This document shows, piece after piece, positions 1 through 11,441 of a DNA stretch of 64,000 bases. The notes under the pieces were generated by a model. It searched no databases and was not told the origin of the DNA. It saw nothing but the letters and a program-made list of their open reading frames with translations. Both the position numbers and the translations under genes were made by a program. The DNA is from Prochilodus magdalenae (Eukaryota; Chordata; Actinopteri; Characiformes; Prochilodontidae). The DNA lies in contig JAMWET010001353.1 of assembly GCA_024036415.1 (NCBI GenBank), positions 280,001-344,000 of the forward strand, read 5' to 3'. The first letter of the stretch is position 1, and the number at the start of each line of letters is the position of its first letter.

Positions 1-1019
1 ACCTCTACCTGCCCCCACCACACACACACACACTTGAGACATGGCTGTAACACTCAGCCGTCAAAACAAACCCAGAGATCACAGTGAGACATCAGTCTAC
101 TCCCAAACACACTCACACGGCAAAATCACTTACAGCCACATACAATGCTACAAAAGCACAATATATGAACTTATGAAAATCATAAGCAACAGTCATATCT
201 GTACATGGTAGAATGAGTCTGATCATGTTTACGGACACAATTAACTGTGTGTGTGTTTGTGCCACAGTCCCAATCAACACCTCCATTGGCTCAGATCGGC
301 TGTGTTCTGCTTCCTTCTTATACGAGTACATTGGAACTGTATATAGATACCACACTGCCCTCTACTGCTACTAAACACCCTTACACCTTCACTTCCCAAC
401 TCTCAGTTTAATAGCTTAGATACCTGATTAATTCTGTTTCATGGCTCCAATTCGCTACCCCCCCTGTATTAGGGCTTTTATAGGTCTTATGGTTATCTCC
501 ACAATCAATTTAGAGACATATGATTTAAAGAGTCATAAGAATCAACATGACTGGATCTCCCTAAAGTGGCTTGGCACAAAGATGATTCTCAAATGGCAGA
601 GTGAGCACTACACTAAACCCTCTTTCTATCAGTCAAGATAAGATGCGTTTGGGGAAGTGGGCACCTAAGAGTAAAAATAACAAACCGTGCCTTTGAAGGA
701 TTCCAAAATATGTGACTGGAGGGCCTAAAAAAGCTGCATTACAAACACTGTAGCCTGTGGCAAAGAAATACCTATAAATATACATGCCTCTGTTAAAGAA
801 TAAGAATAGACCTAGTCCTGTTTACTGCTATAAGACTGACCAGTAGGGAATAAGAAATGCACACTGTTCAGGGATGCACCAATATGGGATATGTGGGCCC
901 ATAATAACGTCTGACATGTTTATGTATATGAACTCACCGGACAAAGAAGGAGTCACCTGTGCCTGAAACATACCTAATGGTGTGTAATACCTCCACCAAT
1001 AACAGCTGGGATTCAGGTT

Positions 1020-1295
1020 GTCATGGATTGGACATGTTTTTGGATGTAGGTGGCATAGATGTTCCCTGGCACAGTTCTGAGGAGACATTTCTGTGACTGG
1101 GATTTGTGCCACTGCTGGCAGACCTGTATGACCATATGCTTCCAAACACCTGCAAATTCAGCTGCTTCCTTCACACTGTGGTCTTTGGAGCGCTCAAATG
1201 CAATTACTCCTTTTAGCCAATCATTAACTTCTGCTTTGCAATTCATTTTCCACACATGGAACATGACATTCCCTTCAGTGTACCACCTCTTCTCA
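1020..1295 (-). pseudogene. Tc1/mariner-like transposase N-terminal relic
   Basis: The minus-strand reading shows KAEVNDWLKGVIAFERSKDH followed by SVKEAAEFAGV. This resembles the first helix-turn-helix of a Tc1/mariner-type transposase, which binds the terminal inverted repeats. A homologous but more broken copy lies at about 7290-7620; the two share a block ending in a TGTACCACC motif. Only the DNA-binding part remains and no catalytic domain was seen. The superfamily assignment rests on the helix-turn-helix pattern alone. Confidence 0.5.
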
Positions 1296-1627
1296 GTCTA
1301 AGAATCCCATCACCCACACCCCGCAGGTATTTATAGCCCGGTCATCCATACCAACTACAGGAGCCTGAAGTTACTACCACCTTAAACGCACAAGGTTACT
1401 CTATTTCCGCATAAGCGTATCTATTTTATAATTAAATCACTCAGAGAAAATTTAACTCTAACACTTGTGCAATACCTGGGAGATCAAAACACTGTCCATC
1501 CTTCCACTGTGAGAAGAAAGAAAGTAATAGTAGCTAAAGTTGTCAAGAAAGTATTACTGAGGGGGAAAAAAAACATTTACAAATCAAACAAAGAAGTCAC
1601 TGGTGTCCTCTTCTCCATTTCCATTTC

Positions 1628-1839
1628 GGGGATTTAGCTGATGCTCTTATCCAGAGCGACTTACAAGCTTATTTGTATTACAGGTAGGCCAGTGCAGTGT
1701 TAGGAGTCTTGCCCAAGGACTCTTATTGGTATAGCTCAGCATTTGCTACCCTATTGGGATTTGAACCCCCGTCTCCCACATGGGGTGGTAGCTCCCTGGT
1801 GGTGGGTAGAGGTGCTAACCGCTGAGCCACACCAACCAA
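1628..1839 (-). repeat. tRNA-derived SINE
   Basis: Read on the minus strand the head is tRNA-like, with an A-box-like TGGCTCAGCGGTTAGCACC and a B-box GGGTTCAAATCCC, which act as internal RNA polymerase III promoter elements. The tail carries GTAAGTCGCTCTGGATAAG followed by AGC, the conserved 3' end shared by many fish SINEs and their partner LINEs. The copy is mildly diverged. Confidence 0.8.
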
Positions 1840-2354
1840 TTCTCAATCTGCAAATCCCAACAGACACCCCACAGGTATTTATAACCCCCATTATCCTCCA
1901 ACAGCGCCATCTGCAGGAGTCTGAAGATACCACCTTAAACACACAGAGGTGAGTAAATGTTTTTGTCTGCTGAGCCAGTACATAAAAAAATGCATCAATC
2001 GAAAAAAAAAAAAACAACTAAGGAGAAGCTGAAATGATTAGAATGGGGTTCAAAGCTGTCCAATATATTCTTACAAAATGGTGAAATGTCAGATTTCAGA
2101 AGCAAAGTACTCAGAAAGAAAATATTGAATGACTGTGAGCGAAGATCACTTAAACACTTGATTTGAGAAAAATCACGGCTGTGTTTAATAGGAAAAGTAA
2201 GAGCATTTCCACACACAGGACGAAACAACCACTCACAGGACTGGGACTAAGCAGCTGCGTGTCCATAAGAAAACCATTTGTTAGTGAGGCTAATTGGAAA
2301 ATGGCTTCAATTTGCTAGGGAGAATAAAGCTTGGCCTCTGGAGCAATAGAGAAA

Positions 2355-2745
2355 GGTCATGTTGTCTGATGAGCCCGGATTTACCCTATTCCAGAGCGAT
2401 AGCCACATCAAGGTAGAAGAAGGGAGGTGTAAGGGGCAATGCAGCCATCCATTTAGAGCTCAGTGCACAAGCCACTTGAGTGCTATGTCCTGGGGGAAGA
2501 CTTCAGTTGGTCAGATCAAGGCTCGGCAGTGCTGTGTAGCAATAAAATGAGGTCAGCTGAATGTCCAGGTTATCCCATCAATGGAATCTTTCCTCCCTGA
2601 TGGCTCAGGCATATTTCAGGACCACAATGCCAAGATTGACTGGGCTCAGATTGTGACAGAGTGGTTCAGGAAACAAGAGAAATTACTTTCATCAATGAAA
2701 TGGCCACCACTCTTGCATGTGCTGGAGATTTTATGAAGTGGTTCG
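2355..2745 (+). pseudogene. Tc1-like transposase catalytic-domain relic
   Basis: The plus-strand translation contains VMLSDEPGFTLFQSDSHIKV near 2358. Further on, near 2567, is VQVIPSMESFLPDG, followed by GIFQDHNAKIDWAQIVTEWF. These match the DDE-domain blocks of a Tc1-family transposase (the SDE-F block and the QDNA-H block with its catalytic Asp). The blocks are in different registers with stops between them, and the WPP block is broken near 2698. No terminal inverted repeats were found, so it is a dead internal fragment. Confidence 0.75.
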
Positions 2746-3739
2746 ATTCTCTCAGCCTAAAAATGAATGCGACTCTGGAAACATTCCGACAGTGCATAAG
2801 GTTGGCGAAACAATCCCACAATGCCAAAACTCTGCGACTAAATCTGCCTGAGACAGATGTTCCAAACTCACAGAGCCCGCTGATTTCCCTCACTGTGTAC
2901 AACCTGGAGTCCAATACAAACTGGCTCGGCCATTTCAGATTAAATTATACTGTTGACCGCTGCCTGGAATGCAATCGATTGATTGAATTTGCTGCCTGAC
3001 TTGCCGTGTCCAAAGAAGCAAGCCCAAAAAATAAAAAGCCTCGGGAGAGCTGAAGGAAGGGGGCTGAAATCAATGGCTCCTCTCACGCTCCTCTCTCTCA
3101 GATTGAACACTTGGCTGCCGTTTCCCGCGGTTTTCAACTCACTGTTGGAAAAGCCGTTAACTAAATGCGCCAGAGCGTAGCCATGGCGACGTGCACAGGG
3201 TTTCCTGGGCGTTTTGGTGGTCAGCTGATCGGAGAGATTGATACAGCTGGCGAATGCAGACTTTAATCAGCACGCTAATTTCACCTCGCGAAGAACAAAG
3301 CTGCCAACGACTAGACAGAAAACGTAATTAGGACTGAGCGCTCTGCTGCCGAATGGAGCCGCCAAAGAAGCACTTGAACCCAGCAAGCGGCCACAGCGTT
3401 AACCCAGGACCAGCCTGGGGGATTCTGTTAGGCCTTAAAGCTAAATGGGTCCCGGCAGGAGTTTAAGAGGTTTTTTAGGTGGTGGACATTGAAAGATTAG
3501 GTGGTTCTGTTGAAAGCTTCACTCTGAATCTAAACATTCAGCCATGATACTTATAAACGAACCAATTTGTTGTAGCTTGTTTGAATAGCACACATGGCGG
3601 TGTCTGGCTACAAGCTGTGTTTACTAGTAGATTTTTTTTTAAAACATTTTTTAAATACTCTTCTCCAGTTGATACAGCCCCAATTATTAACTCAGTTAAC
3701 TCATTGATGGAAGCAACACATCAACTAAACAGTTGGGAC

Positions 3740-3969
3740 AGGGCCATATGTACCATTGTGTAGCATCCCCTCATCTGTTAACAACAGTCTGTAAAGGTCT
3801 GGGAGGTGAGGAGAACAGTTGCTGGAGTTTTGGGAGAAGGTTTGGGGAATGATGTCCCATTCTTGTCTAATGAAGGATTCTAGCTGCTCAACAGTCCTGG
3901 GTATTTTCACTTTCGATACCTGATATGTGTGCTTTGTTCTACTGTGAGTAAAATATGGGTATATATGAG

Positions 3970-4045
<76 letters not shown>

Positions 4046-4110
4046 TCTGGGATTGGAGTTGCAGTTATTTGTGGTTGCACAATTTATTTATGGCCTTCCT
4101 TCTGGTAAAA
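3740..4110. repeat. Degenerate mobile-element fragment with (AT)n insert
   Basis: The stretch 3740-3900 (GGGCCATATGTACCATTGTG and neighbours) and the GGGATTGGAGTTG motif after the AT run resemble pieces of a fish DNA-transposon family often seen with an AATTGGGGTTGTA end. I cannot name the family. An AT run interrupts it. Confidence 0.35.
3971..4042. repeat. (AT)n microsatellite
   Basis: About 36 uninterrupted AT dinucleotides. A tract of this length can extrude as a cruciform and is likely to be length-variable. Confidence 0.97.
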
Positions 4111-5489
4111 ATCAATAAAACAAAACTTCTTTTTCATCCTTGCATGCCGCATACTCTGACTATCTGCCCCCGAATGTTCTGACACAGCGCTGATAGCATA
4201 TAAACCACTTCTGATGCAAAGCTAAGCATGTGGGGAATGTTGGTAGGAGAATCTTAATTAGGACGAGCTGTAACCTCTAAAGATTACATCATTAGCGTCT
4301 ATGCTTTATTTGGTGTGGCGTATGAACCACCACAGCTGACCCTGGAGCAGCCTGGGGGAATGTATCAGGCCTGAAAAAGAGAAGGAGAAACTGATGGAGG
4401 TGTCCATTACAGTTCTTTTTGAAGACTGTTAATATTTAAAAGCATTCTCTGGAATAGCCCATTCCTTTTGATTTATTAACTGATTTGATTAGTGCAACTC
4501 TGCTCCTGGTGACTCTACAGAGCTTAGATCTAGTCCTAATATAAACCAGACTCAACTCGTTTCACCTTTTTTGGTCTCCATTAGGCATACCGGGTACATA
4601 TCCAGCAGAGTCTAAATTCAGACCTGTCTGAGAACTGTCTGGACATGACCCTAACGACCTAAGACTCCCAGCCTATTATGCCTCTCAAGCAGAACTAAAA
4701 ACAACAGTGTGAGTGGAGGGGAAATGGGGGAAATGGGCATTACATATGCAGGTCATGTTGTAGACCCTGTGGCACTCCATCTTTTATGTGCTGATGCCCT
4801 AACCTTTTTCACAGGTGTCACACAAAGAGTGCAATATCCACCTGTTTTGCAGGTCCCCCAGTTGAACTTTGCATTTTGTCTTTTATTAATGTTGATGGAG
4901 CACAGCTGAATGTGTCTTTTTACACAACCAGGATTAAACTTCTTCACAAACAAGCAACTAAGTAAAACTGTGTTGGCTTATACTGCCCAAAGTAAGTTTT
5001 TCGGTCTAGTGCTGGTCTGGTGCGGGTTTATCTCGACACCAGTCTACCAGCATTCAAAGCACAGCATATGCTAGAGATGAATGCTAGGATTCTGTTCTGA
5101 GCTCAACACATAGTAGATGCATCATCCTTATGGTTATTTCCAGGGGGTTTCTAAAGGACTCCATCCACCTAAGCCACTATCTGTTCTCACAGCTGCTGAG
5201 CAGGAGGAGGGACAGAAGCATAAAGTCCAGAACCAGCCGGTTCCCCTGCACAATCAGGTGGCTTAACAGACAGTAGTGCTGGTTCATCAGGCAATGGACC
5301 TTTTATTACACATCTCACCTAAATCACCACCACAGTGATGTCCAGGGACAATCCACACCCTTACTCTCAGAAAGCTGTGGTGTGTAGCCCAATCTTAGGA
5401 AACAAGAAACTGCATGCGCTTCTCCTCCCTCTTCATTCCTTACCAGTCTGGAAGAAATGTTCCCACTTTACAACATCACACTTTATCTC

Positions 5490-5860
5490 TTACCAGTCAA
5501 GAGCGTCTTTAGCTGTGGAAAGCAGTGCCAATGATAACCCTTGTAATTTGCTGCTGAGCGTAGCTCGCCGCCTTGAGCTGGTGGTGGTGTTAATTATAAT
5601 CACTTGTCAAGAGCTTTAGCCATTGCTGTGTTTACTCTTCCTTTCATTGGCTACCTGCGCTTAAATGATCTAACAGGGAGCAGCACCTTCAAAAAGGTTA
5701 GAATACGCCTTCGGGGCAGCAGTGCTACTTCTTTATTCTCTGACACCGGACTGATGTAACAAGATGCTACAGTGGCGCACTGTCACCTCTTGAGGTACAG
5801 AGTGGTAGTACGAGACAGGACATGAGCAGATATCTCTACAAAACAATACACAGATGTCTG
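5490..5860. repeat. Dispersed repeat, copy 1 of 2
   Basis: Shares ordered blocks with 37115-37470: TAGCTGTGGAAAGCAGTGCC, AAGAGCTTTAGCCATTG, CTTCCTTTCATTGGCTACC, TGAGGTACAGAGTGGTAGTA and ACACAGATGTCTG. Spacing between blocks is similar. The family is not identified. Confidence 0.7.
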
Positions 5861-7289
5861 ACATATTGTTAAAACTGTTATTTCTTCATATTCTGTTAAT
5901 TTCACGCTAAAATGATTTAAACTGAAGATCTAAATCTATCCAGATTTATATATTAATATATTTATTTATAGGAGGTGGGTCCAATTTCAAAGCTCTGGAG
6001 TTGGATCTAGCTTGTTCTGGCACAAGCTAAGTCTGAGTTATCAGTCTTTTTGTTGTTGTTTTGTTTTACTAGAAAATTCAAGAGTCATACTTCGTAGATG
6101 CATATGGTGTACCCGTCCGAGCAAGACCTAATTAGAAAGCTTTACGCTGGAGCCCTGAAGCTTTAATGCATCTTGATAGCATCTTCATTGCTTTGTCTTA
6201 GATGGTAGAAGTCAGTCAGTCAGTCAGTTTCTTTTCAAATGACTGGCCAGATTCTTCCTAGAAAACCATCAGAAGGGCCAGATATGTCCAAATCATTATG
6301 AGGAATCCAATTTTGAGAACAAAGACGGCCATTAACTGTGGTCATCTGAGCAGCTGACTACTCAGTGGAGTCTAGCTCAGGCCCATTTGCTTTTTATAAT
6401 CAATTGCAATGAAGATGGACTGTTAGGATACACATCAGACGGATCCTCAAATCCATTTGCAGAGCGATTTGAGAAAGATTACAATCAAAAGATTCTCGGC
6501 TATCTCTGTTATATCTGCAGAGAGAATATCAATAAGCCTGCAATGCAGAGCACTTTTCCTCAATAAGAGACGACAGCCATGTGAGAAGAGAAGACAGAGA
6601 GGAGTGAAACAGAAGGACAGAGAGAAAGAGAGAGAGAAAGAAAGGGGAGGTTTAAATAATGAAGACCCGCTGGCAGAACCTTAAATGCAGGTTTGGTGAC
6701 AGTGGGACCTTCGAATGACTGATTACATATGGTGCAAACAGAAATGTCAGGGGATGTTAATATTTATGTGTGTGAGGGCACACTGCAGTGTAGCGGTGAC
6801 ATTTAGGAACAATGGCCAGCATCAGGGAATAATATATTTATGTGTTAGTATGTGGCAATGAAAGGACATGTGTGTTATGAGGCTGTGTGATTTAATATGA
6901 TACTGCTGTACTGATAGGACATACTTTTCAGTATGGCAACAGAGCTCCTCTTGGCTGGTGTGCAGAAACTGGATTTTATTTTGACTCCTCTATTTTTTTA
7001 AGATTCCCCGTAAGCGAGATAAGGCTCAGGCTTGTGAGAATAGAGCTCGGCTCACTGCTCATGAGCCCTCCTCTGGTGCAATACCGAGCATCTCCTCAGT
7101 AACTCAGTAACTGCACACATCACTACAGTGCCCAAAATCCCACCAATAAAAAAACCTGACAACATCTCCAAGGAAGCATCATATTGTACTTATTCTGAAC
7201 AAAGACCACACATTCTGTCAGCAATGAGCGGTGTTTGTTACACAAAGTTCTCATTACTGTGAAGAGCTGATTATCATTATGACTTAATT

Positions 7290-7620
7290 AGCTCCCGGGA
7301 CAAAAATGATTCACCTGTGACTGAAAGCATGAGCAAGAAAAACAGCTACGATTTGATTTGGCATGGACTGGATAAGTTTCTGGGTGTAGGCAATATCAAT
7401 TTTCAGCCACTCTTGCATCAAAGAATTGAACAGTTGGGCCAGATTTGGTGGATACGTTCCCTGGCAAAATTCAGCTACTTCCTTTATACTATGGTCTTTG
7501 CCTAAATGCAGTCACTCCATTTTGCCAGCCATTAACATCTGCTTTGGAGCCAATTTACACACATGGAACGAGACATTGACTGCACTGTACCACCGTTTCC
7601 CAATCCATAAATCCAATTAG
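7290..7620 (-). pseudogene. Second broken copy of the 1020-1295 transposase relic
   Basis: Contains TTCCCTGGCAAAATTCAGC, CTTCCTTTATACTATGGTCT, CCAGCCATTAACATCTGCTT and a TGTACCACC block, in the same order as at 1060-1290. It is more disrupted than that copy. Confidence 0.55.
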
Positions 7621-7624
7621 ACTC

Positions 7625-7869
7625 CATCAGACACATGGAAGAAAAGCGTCCAGACTCGTCTCTGTCCTGGCTCCCAGATGGTGGAATGAATTCCCACTGG
7701 CTGTCTGAACAGAGTCTCTTGTAACTTAAGTGAGTGAGCACTAGTAGATGTGCATGTTATATGTGTATATTGAAATACTTTGTTCTTGAACTTATACTCA
7801 CTATAACCTACCTTCTCTCTATGTATGAGTGCTCGGATTGGGTTGCCAGGTAGTACACTTATGCTCATA
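7625..7869 (+). repeat. LINE 3' end fragment, left part
   Basis: The translation shows broken WNE-type endings typical of the C-terminus of fish L2-like LINE ORF2 (the GTGGAATGAATTCCCACTGG block), followed by 3' UTR-like sequence. It is interrupted at 7870 by a Tc1-like element and continues at 8892-9000, which ends in TCTGGATAAGAGC then TAAATGCC, the usual L2/SINE tail. Confidence 0.6.
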
Positions 7870-7871
7870 TA

Positions 7872-8605
7872 CAGGGGTTGGACAATGAAACTGAAACACC
7901 TGTCATTTTAGTGTGGGAGGTCTCATGGCTAAATTGGACCAGCCTGGTGGCCAATCTTCATTAATTGCACATTGCACCAGTAAGAGCAGAGTGTGAAGGT
8001 TCAGTTAGCAGGTAAGAGCACAGTTCTGCTCAAAATACTGCAATGCACACAACATTATGGGTGACATACCAGAGTTCAAAAGAGGACAAACTGTTGGTGC
8101 ACGTCTTGCTGGCGCATCTGTGACCAAGACAGCAAGTCTTTGTGATGTATCAAGAGCCACGGTATCCAGGGTAATGTCAGCATACCACCAAGACACTCTG
8201 ACACTTACTGTATATACTGTACATCTGCACTCCTGGACACTCAACTCCACTTAAATATCATGTTTCTGATGTTAATTCATTCTGTTCATTTATCTGCTGA
8301 TAACGTTAACTGCGATCCCTGGCGCATATTACCTACAAGCCACTTTCTGGTATATATTTCTTGCCTCCCTCACCAAGTGAGATATATTTATATAATATTT
8401 ATATTAAACTATCCATAGATGACTCGCTAGTTCTATAGCCTCATACCTTAATAGTAGTAATACTGTGCCGTTACTGAACATCCCTTTTAAGACTGCCATC
8501 AACCACTGTTTTATTTTTATATTTTTGTATTATTATGTGTATCTGTGCTGTTCGTTTTTTGTGAAACCGCTACTGGCTGCTAAATTTCCTTCGGGATCAA
8601 TAAAG

Positions 8606-8662
<57 letters not shown>

Positions 8663-8889
8663 CTATCTATGTCTAAGAAGGACGAACCTCCACCAGCATC
8701 ACGTAGTGACCTGGCCACTATCCTGCAAGAAGAATGGCTTAAAATCCCTCTGACCACTGTGCAGGACGCAGTATATGTCATTCCCAACACCAACTGACGC
8801 TGTATTGGCCGCAAAAGGAGGCCCTACACCATACTAATAAATGACTGTGGTCTAAAACCAGGTGTTTCAGTTTCATTGTCCAACCCCTG
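7872..8889 (+). mobile_element. Tc1-like element, internally deleted, with an insert
   Basis: Ends are 31-bp perfect terminal inverted repeats (7872-7902 begins CAGGGGTTGGACAATGAAAC; 8859-8889 is its complement), flanked by TA at 7870-7871 and 8890-8891, the signature Tc1/mariner target duplication. From 8057 it encodes MGDIPEFKRGQTVGARLAG and SLCDVSRATVSRVMSAYHQ, the transposase helix-turn-helix. Near 8704 onward it reads SDLATILQEEWLKIPLTTVQ and, after a frame change, VLAAKGGPTPY, the C-terminus. The middle catalytic part is deleted and a LINE tail sits at 8194-8674. It cannot encode a functional transposase but retains ends that could be mobilised in trans. Confidence 0.93.
8194..8674 (+). 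mobile_element. 5'-truncated LINE inserted in the Tc1-like element
   Basis: Sequence foreign to the Tc1 element, ending TTTCCTTCGGGATCAATAAA then a (TATC)n run at about 8605-8664. This tail type is characteristic of several fish non-LTR retrotransposons. The host sequence reads CACCAAGA before it and AAGAAGGACG after it, so AAGA (8190-8193 and 8675-8678) is a plausible short target-site duplication. It has no coding capacity. Confidence 0.85.
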
Positions 8890-8891
8890 TA

Positions 8892-9000
8892 TGTCTGTGT
8901 ATTGTCTGAGCTAATAGTACGTTTTAGACTCTGACCTTCTTGTACTAGCTGGGAAACGTTCTGGATAAGAGCTTCTGTTAAATGCCTTAAATGTAAATGA
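8892..9000 (+). repeat. LINE 3' end fragment, right part
   Basis: Continuation of the fragment interrupted at 7870. It ends with TCTGGATAAGAGCTTCTG then TTAAATGCC and an A-rich end, as in L2-type LINE tails. Confidence 0.6.
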
Positions 9001-10927
9001 ATTCATTTTTCATCTTTAAAAAGCTAATATCTAATGTCTTTCCAACATTAGAGGTCAGAATCATGTGTAGACAATAAAATATCATGCCTTTGTAATATGA
9101 TGATGTTTGGTTTTCTCAGAAACATGATCACCCATAATTACTCCCTCCTGATAATAACGACTGTAGTATATACAGTACATTTAAACTAATTCACATTGAT
9201 CTTTTCCCTTGAGAACCTCAAAATGCCCATGTGCATGGGCCTGATTAATATTAATATGCTAATCTAGCCTGCACTAGAGATCATAACACTGGATTTTTGG
9301 CCAGGTTAGGGCTTATGTGCTGTGTTCAACATCGAGCCCAGGTATGGCTTAGATTTGTTTCCTAATGAGAGATTTTTTTGATCTTGTTTATTACTCCCTT
9401 GTGCTCTTTCACATCGTCCCTCTCATTCTCTCTCTAGTAATGATACAGTCTGGAACTGCATACAGAATAGCTCTGGGGGTTGAGGAGATGAAGTGGGTGA
9501 ATGTACCTCTGAATGAAACCATGGATGACGTGAGGGTGGTGTTGGGTTGTAGTAAAGATCAAAGAGATCATGTTAATAGCAGCAGTAGCAAGAGGAACTT
9601 TAGACAAAAGCTGGCCCACAGCTGATTAAACAAAACCATTACAACACAGTAACAATAGCTGGCAAATTGCCCCCCCTGTACCTCACACCCCCTGTATACT
9701 ACACAGGAAAAATAGAGAAGCATGTTTAGTGGCAGGTAGCGTTGTAGCTTTGCTGTGTTAGGGAGCACCATGTGAGATCTTGTTTACCCACTGCTGACTG
9801 CAGTCTCCACACTGATCTCCCGCTGTCTTAACCATGCTGCATTACAATCACATCACTGTATACCTACAGGGGTGTCTGAAAGGTAAGCAATCAGCCATAT
9901 TAAATGAAAACGGTTTAGCAAAGTGAACCATTTGAGACACAAGCTGTAGGGGAAACGGGAAAAACGTTATATCATCAACATGGCAGCCACCTTGACTGCC
10001 ACCTTTTAAATGGGATGGTAGGTGTGTGACACACTGAGCTGGCAGGGAATGGCAACCCTGTGCTTCATGCCAATGTAACCTTCTTCTTTCCTTCATTAAA
10101 ATGGTTTTTCCTCTGTACAGGCTTGTGTATGAAGGATGGCGTTACCCTAAGCAGAATGTGTAGAGATCCTTATTTCCAGTGAAGCAAGCACACGTCATCG
10201 CAAGCGACTTCAACCAATGCCACTCAAACATGCCTCTCATCGCCCAGAGTGCTTTTGAAGTGTATGGGGGTGCCTGAATTGTGGACCTTCCGTCACTGAC
10301 AGAACATTAAGTGCAGCCAGTTACGCAAGGCTGTTTCAGAGAGTGATGTGTAGTTTCCCCAAAAGTGGACTGGTTGTAGGGGTCCAATCGAGCCCCTATC
10401 TGTGGAGGCACTTGTTTACTCTGTGAATTGTGGACACCTAATAATAATGCAGTATTACAGGTTGTGAACATGAATCACTCGTTGGGCCACACACAGTTGG
10501 AGCTGTGCTGTCCAGAATGGAGTTGCAAGTGTCGGGCACATAGTAAATGCTGAGAACAGCGGAGGGTAAAAATGAATTTCAACCTCTGATTTCTTTGTGG
10601 TTCTAACTTTGGCAGAGCATACAACAGATTTCATCTCAACACAGAACCCACTGTCTATTCGATACGACTTCAAAACTCAACACACTGTTCCTAGCCTCCA
10701 GAAGTTCCTGTGCGTTGTGTGAGGGCGTGTCAAGCCTGCATCTAGGCCGGGAATGTGACGAGATGACGTCACCATATTATAAAAAATTGAGGCCATGAGG
10801 CATTTCAGGCAGCTTAGCCCATTGGTTGCTGTGGAAGAGAGCTACTCCCTCTGGTGTGTATCTCAGGCTTTACAGCCTTGCAGTGCGGCTGTTTACACAC
10901 TCAACAAATTACATAACACTGTACTCA

Positions 10928-11278
<351 letters not shown>

Positions 11279-11402
11279 TTAATAGTATCTGCTGGGACTG
11301 AACACGTCTGATCTGGTTAACTGTGTTCAGCTGAGATTTCTGTGGAAGTTCAGTGAGAACAATAAAGACCTACTATCAGCAACCAACACACCCTCCATTT
11401 CT

Positions 11403-11405
<3 letters not shown>

Positions 11406-11441
<36 letters not shown>

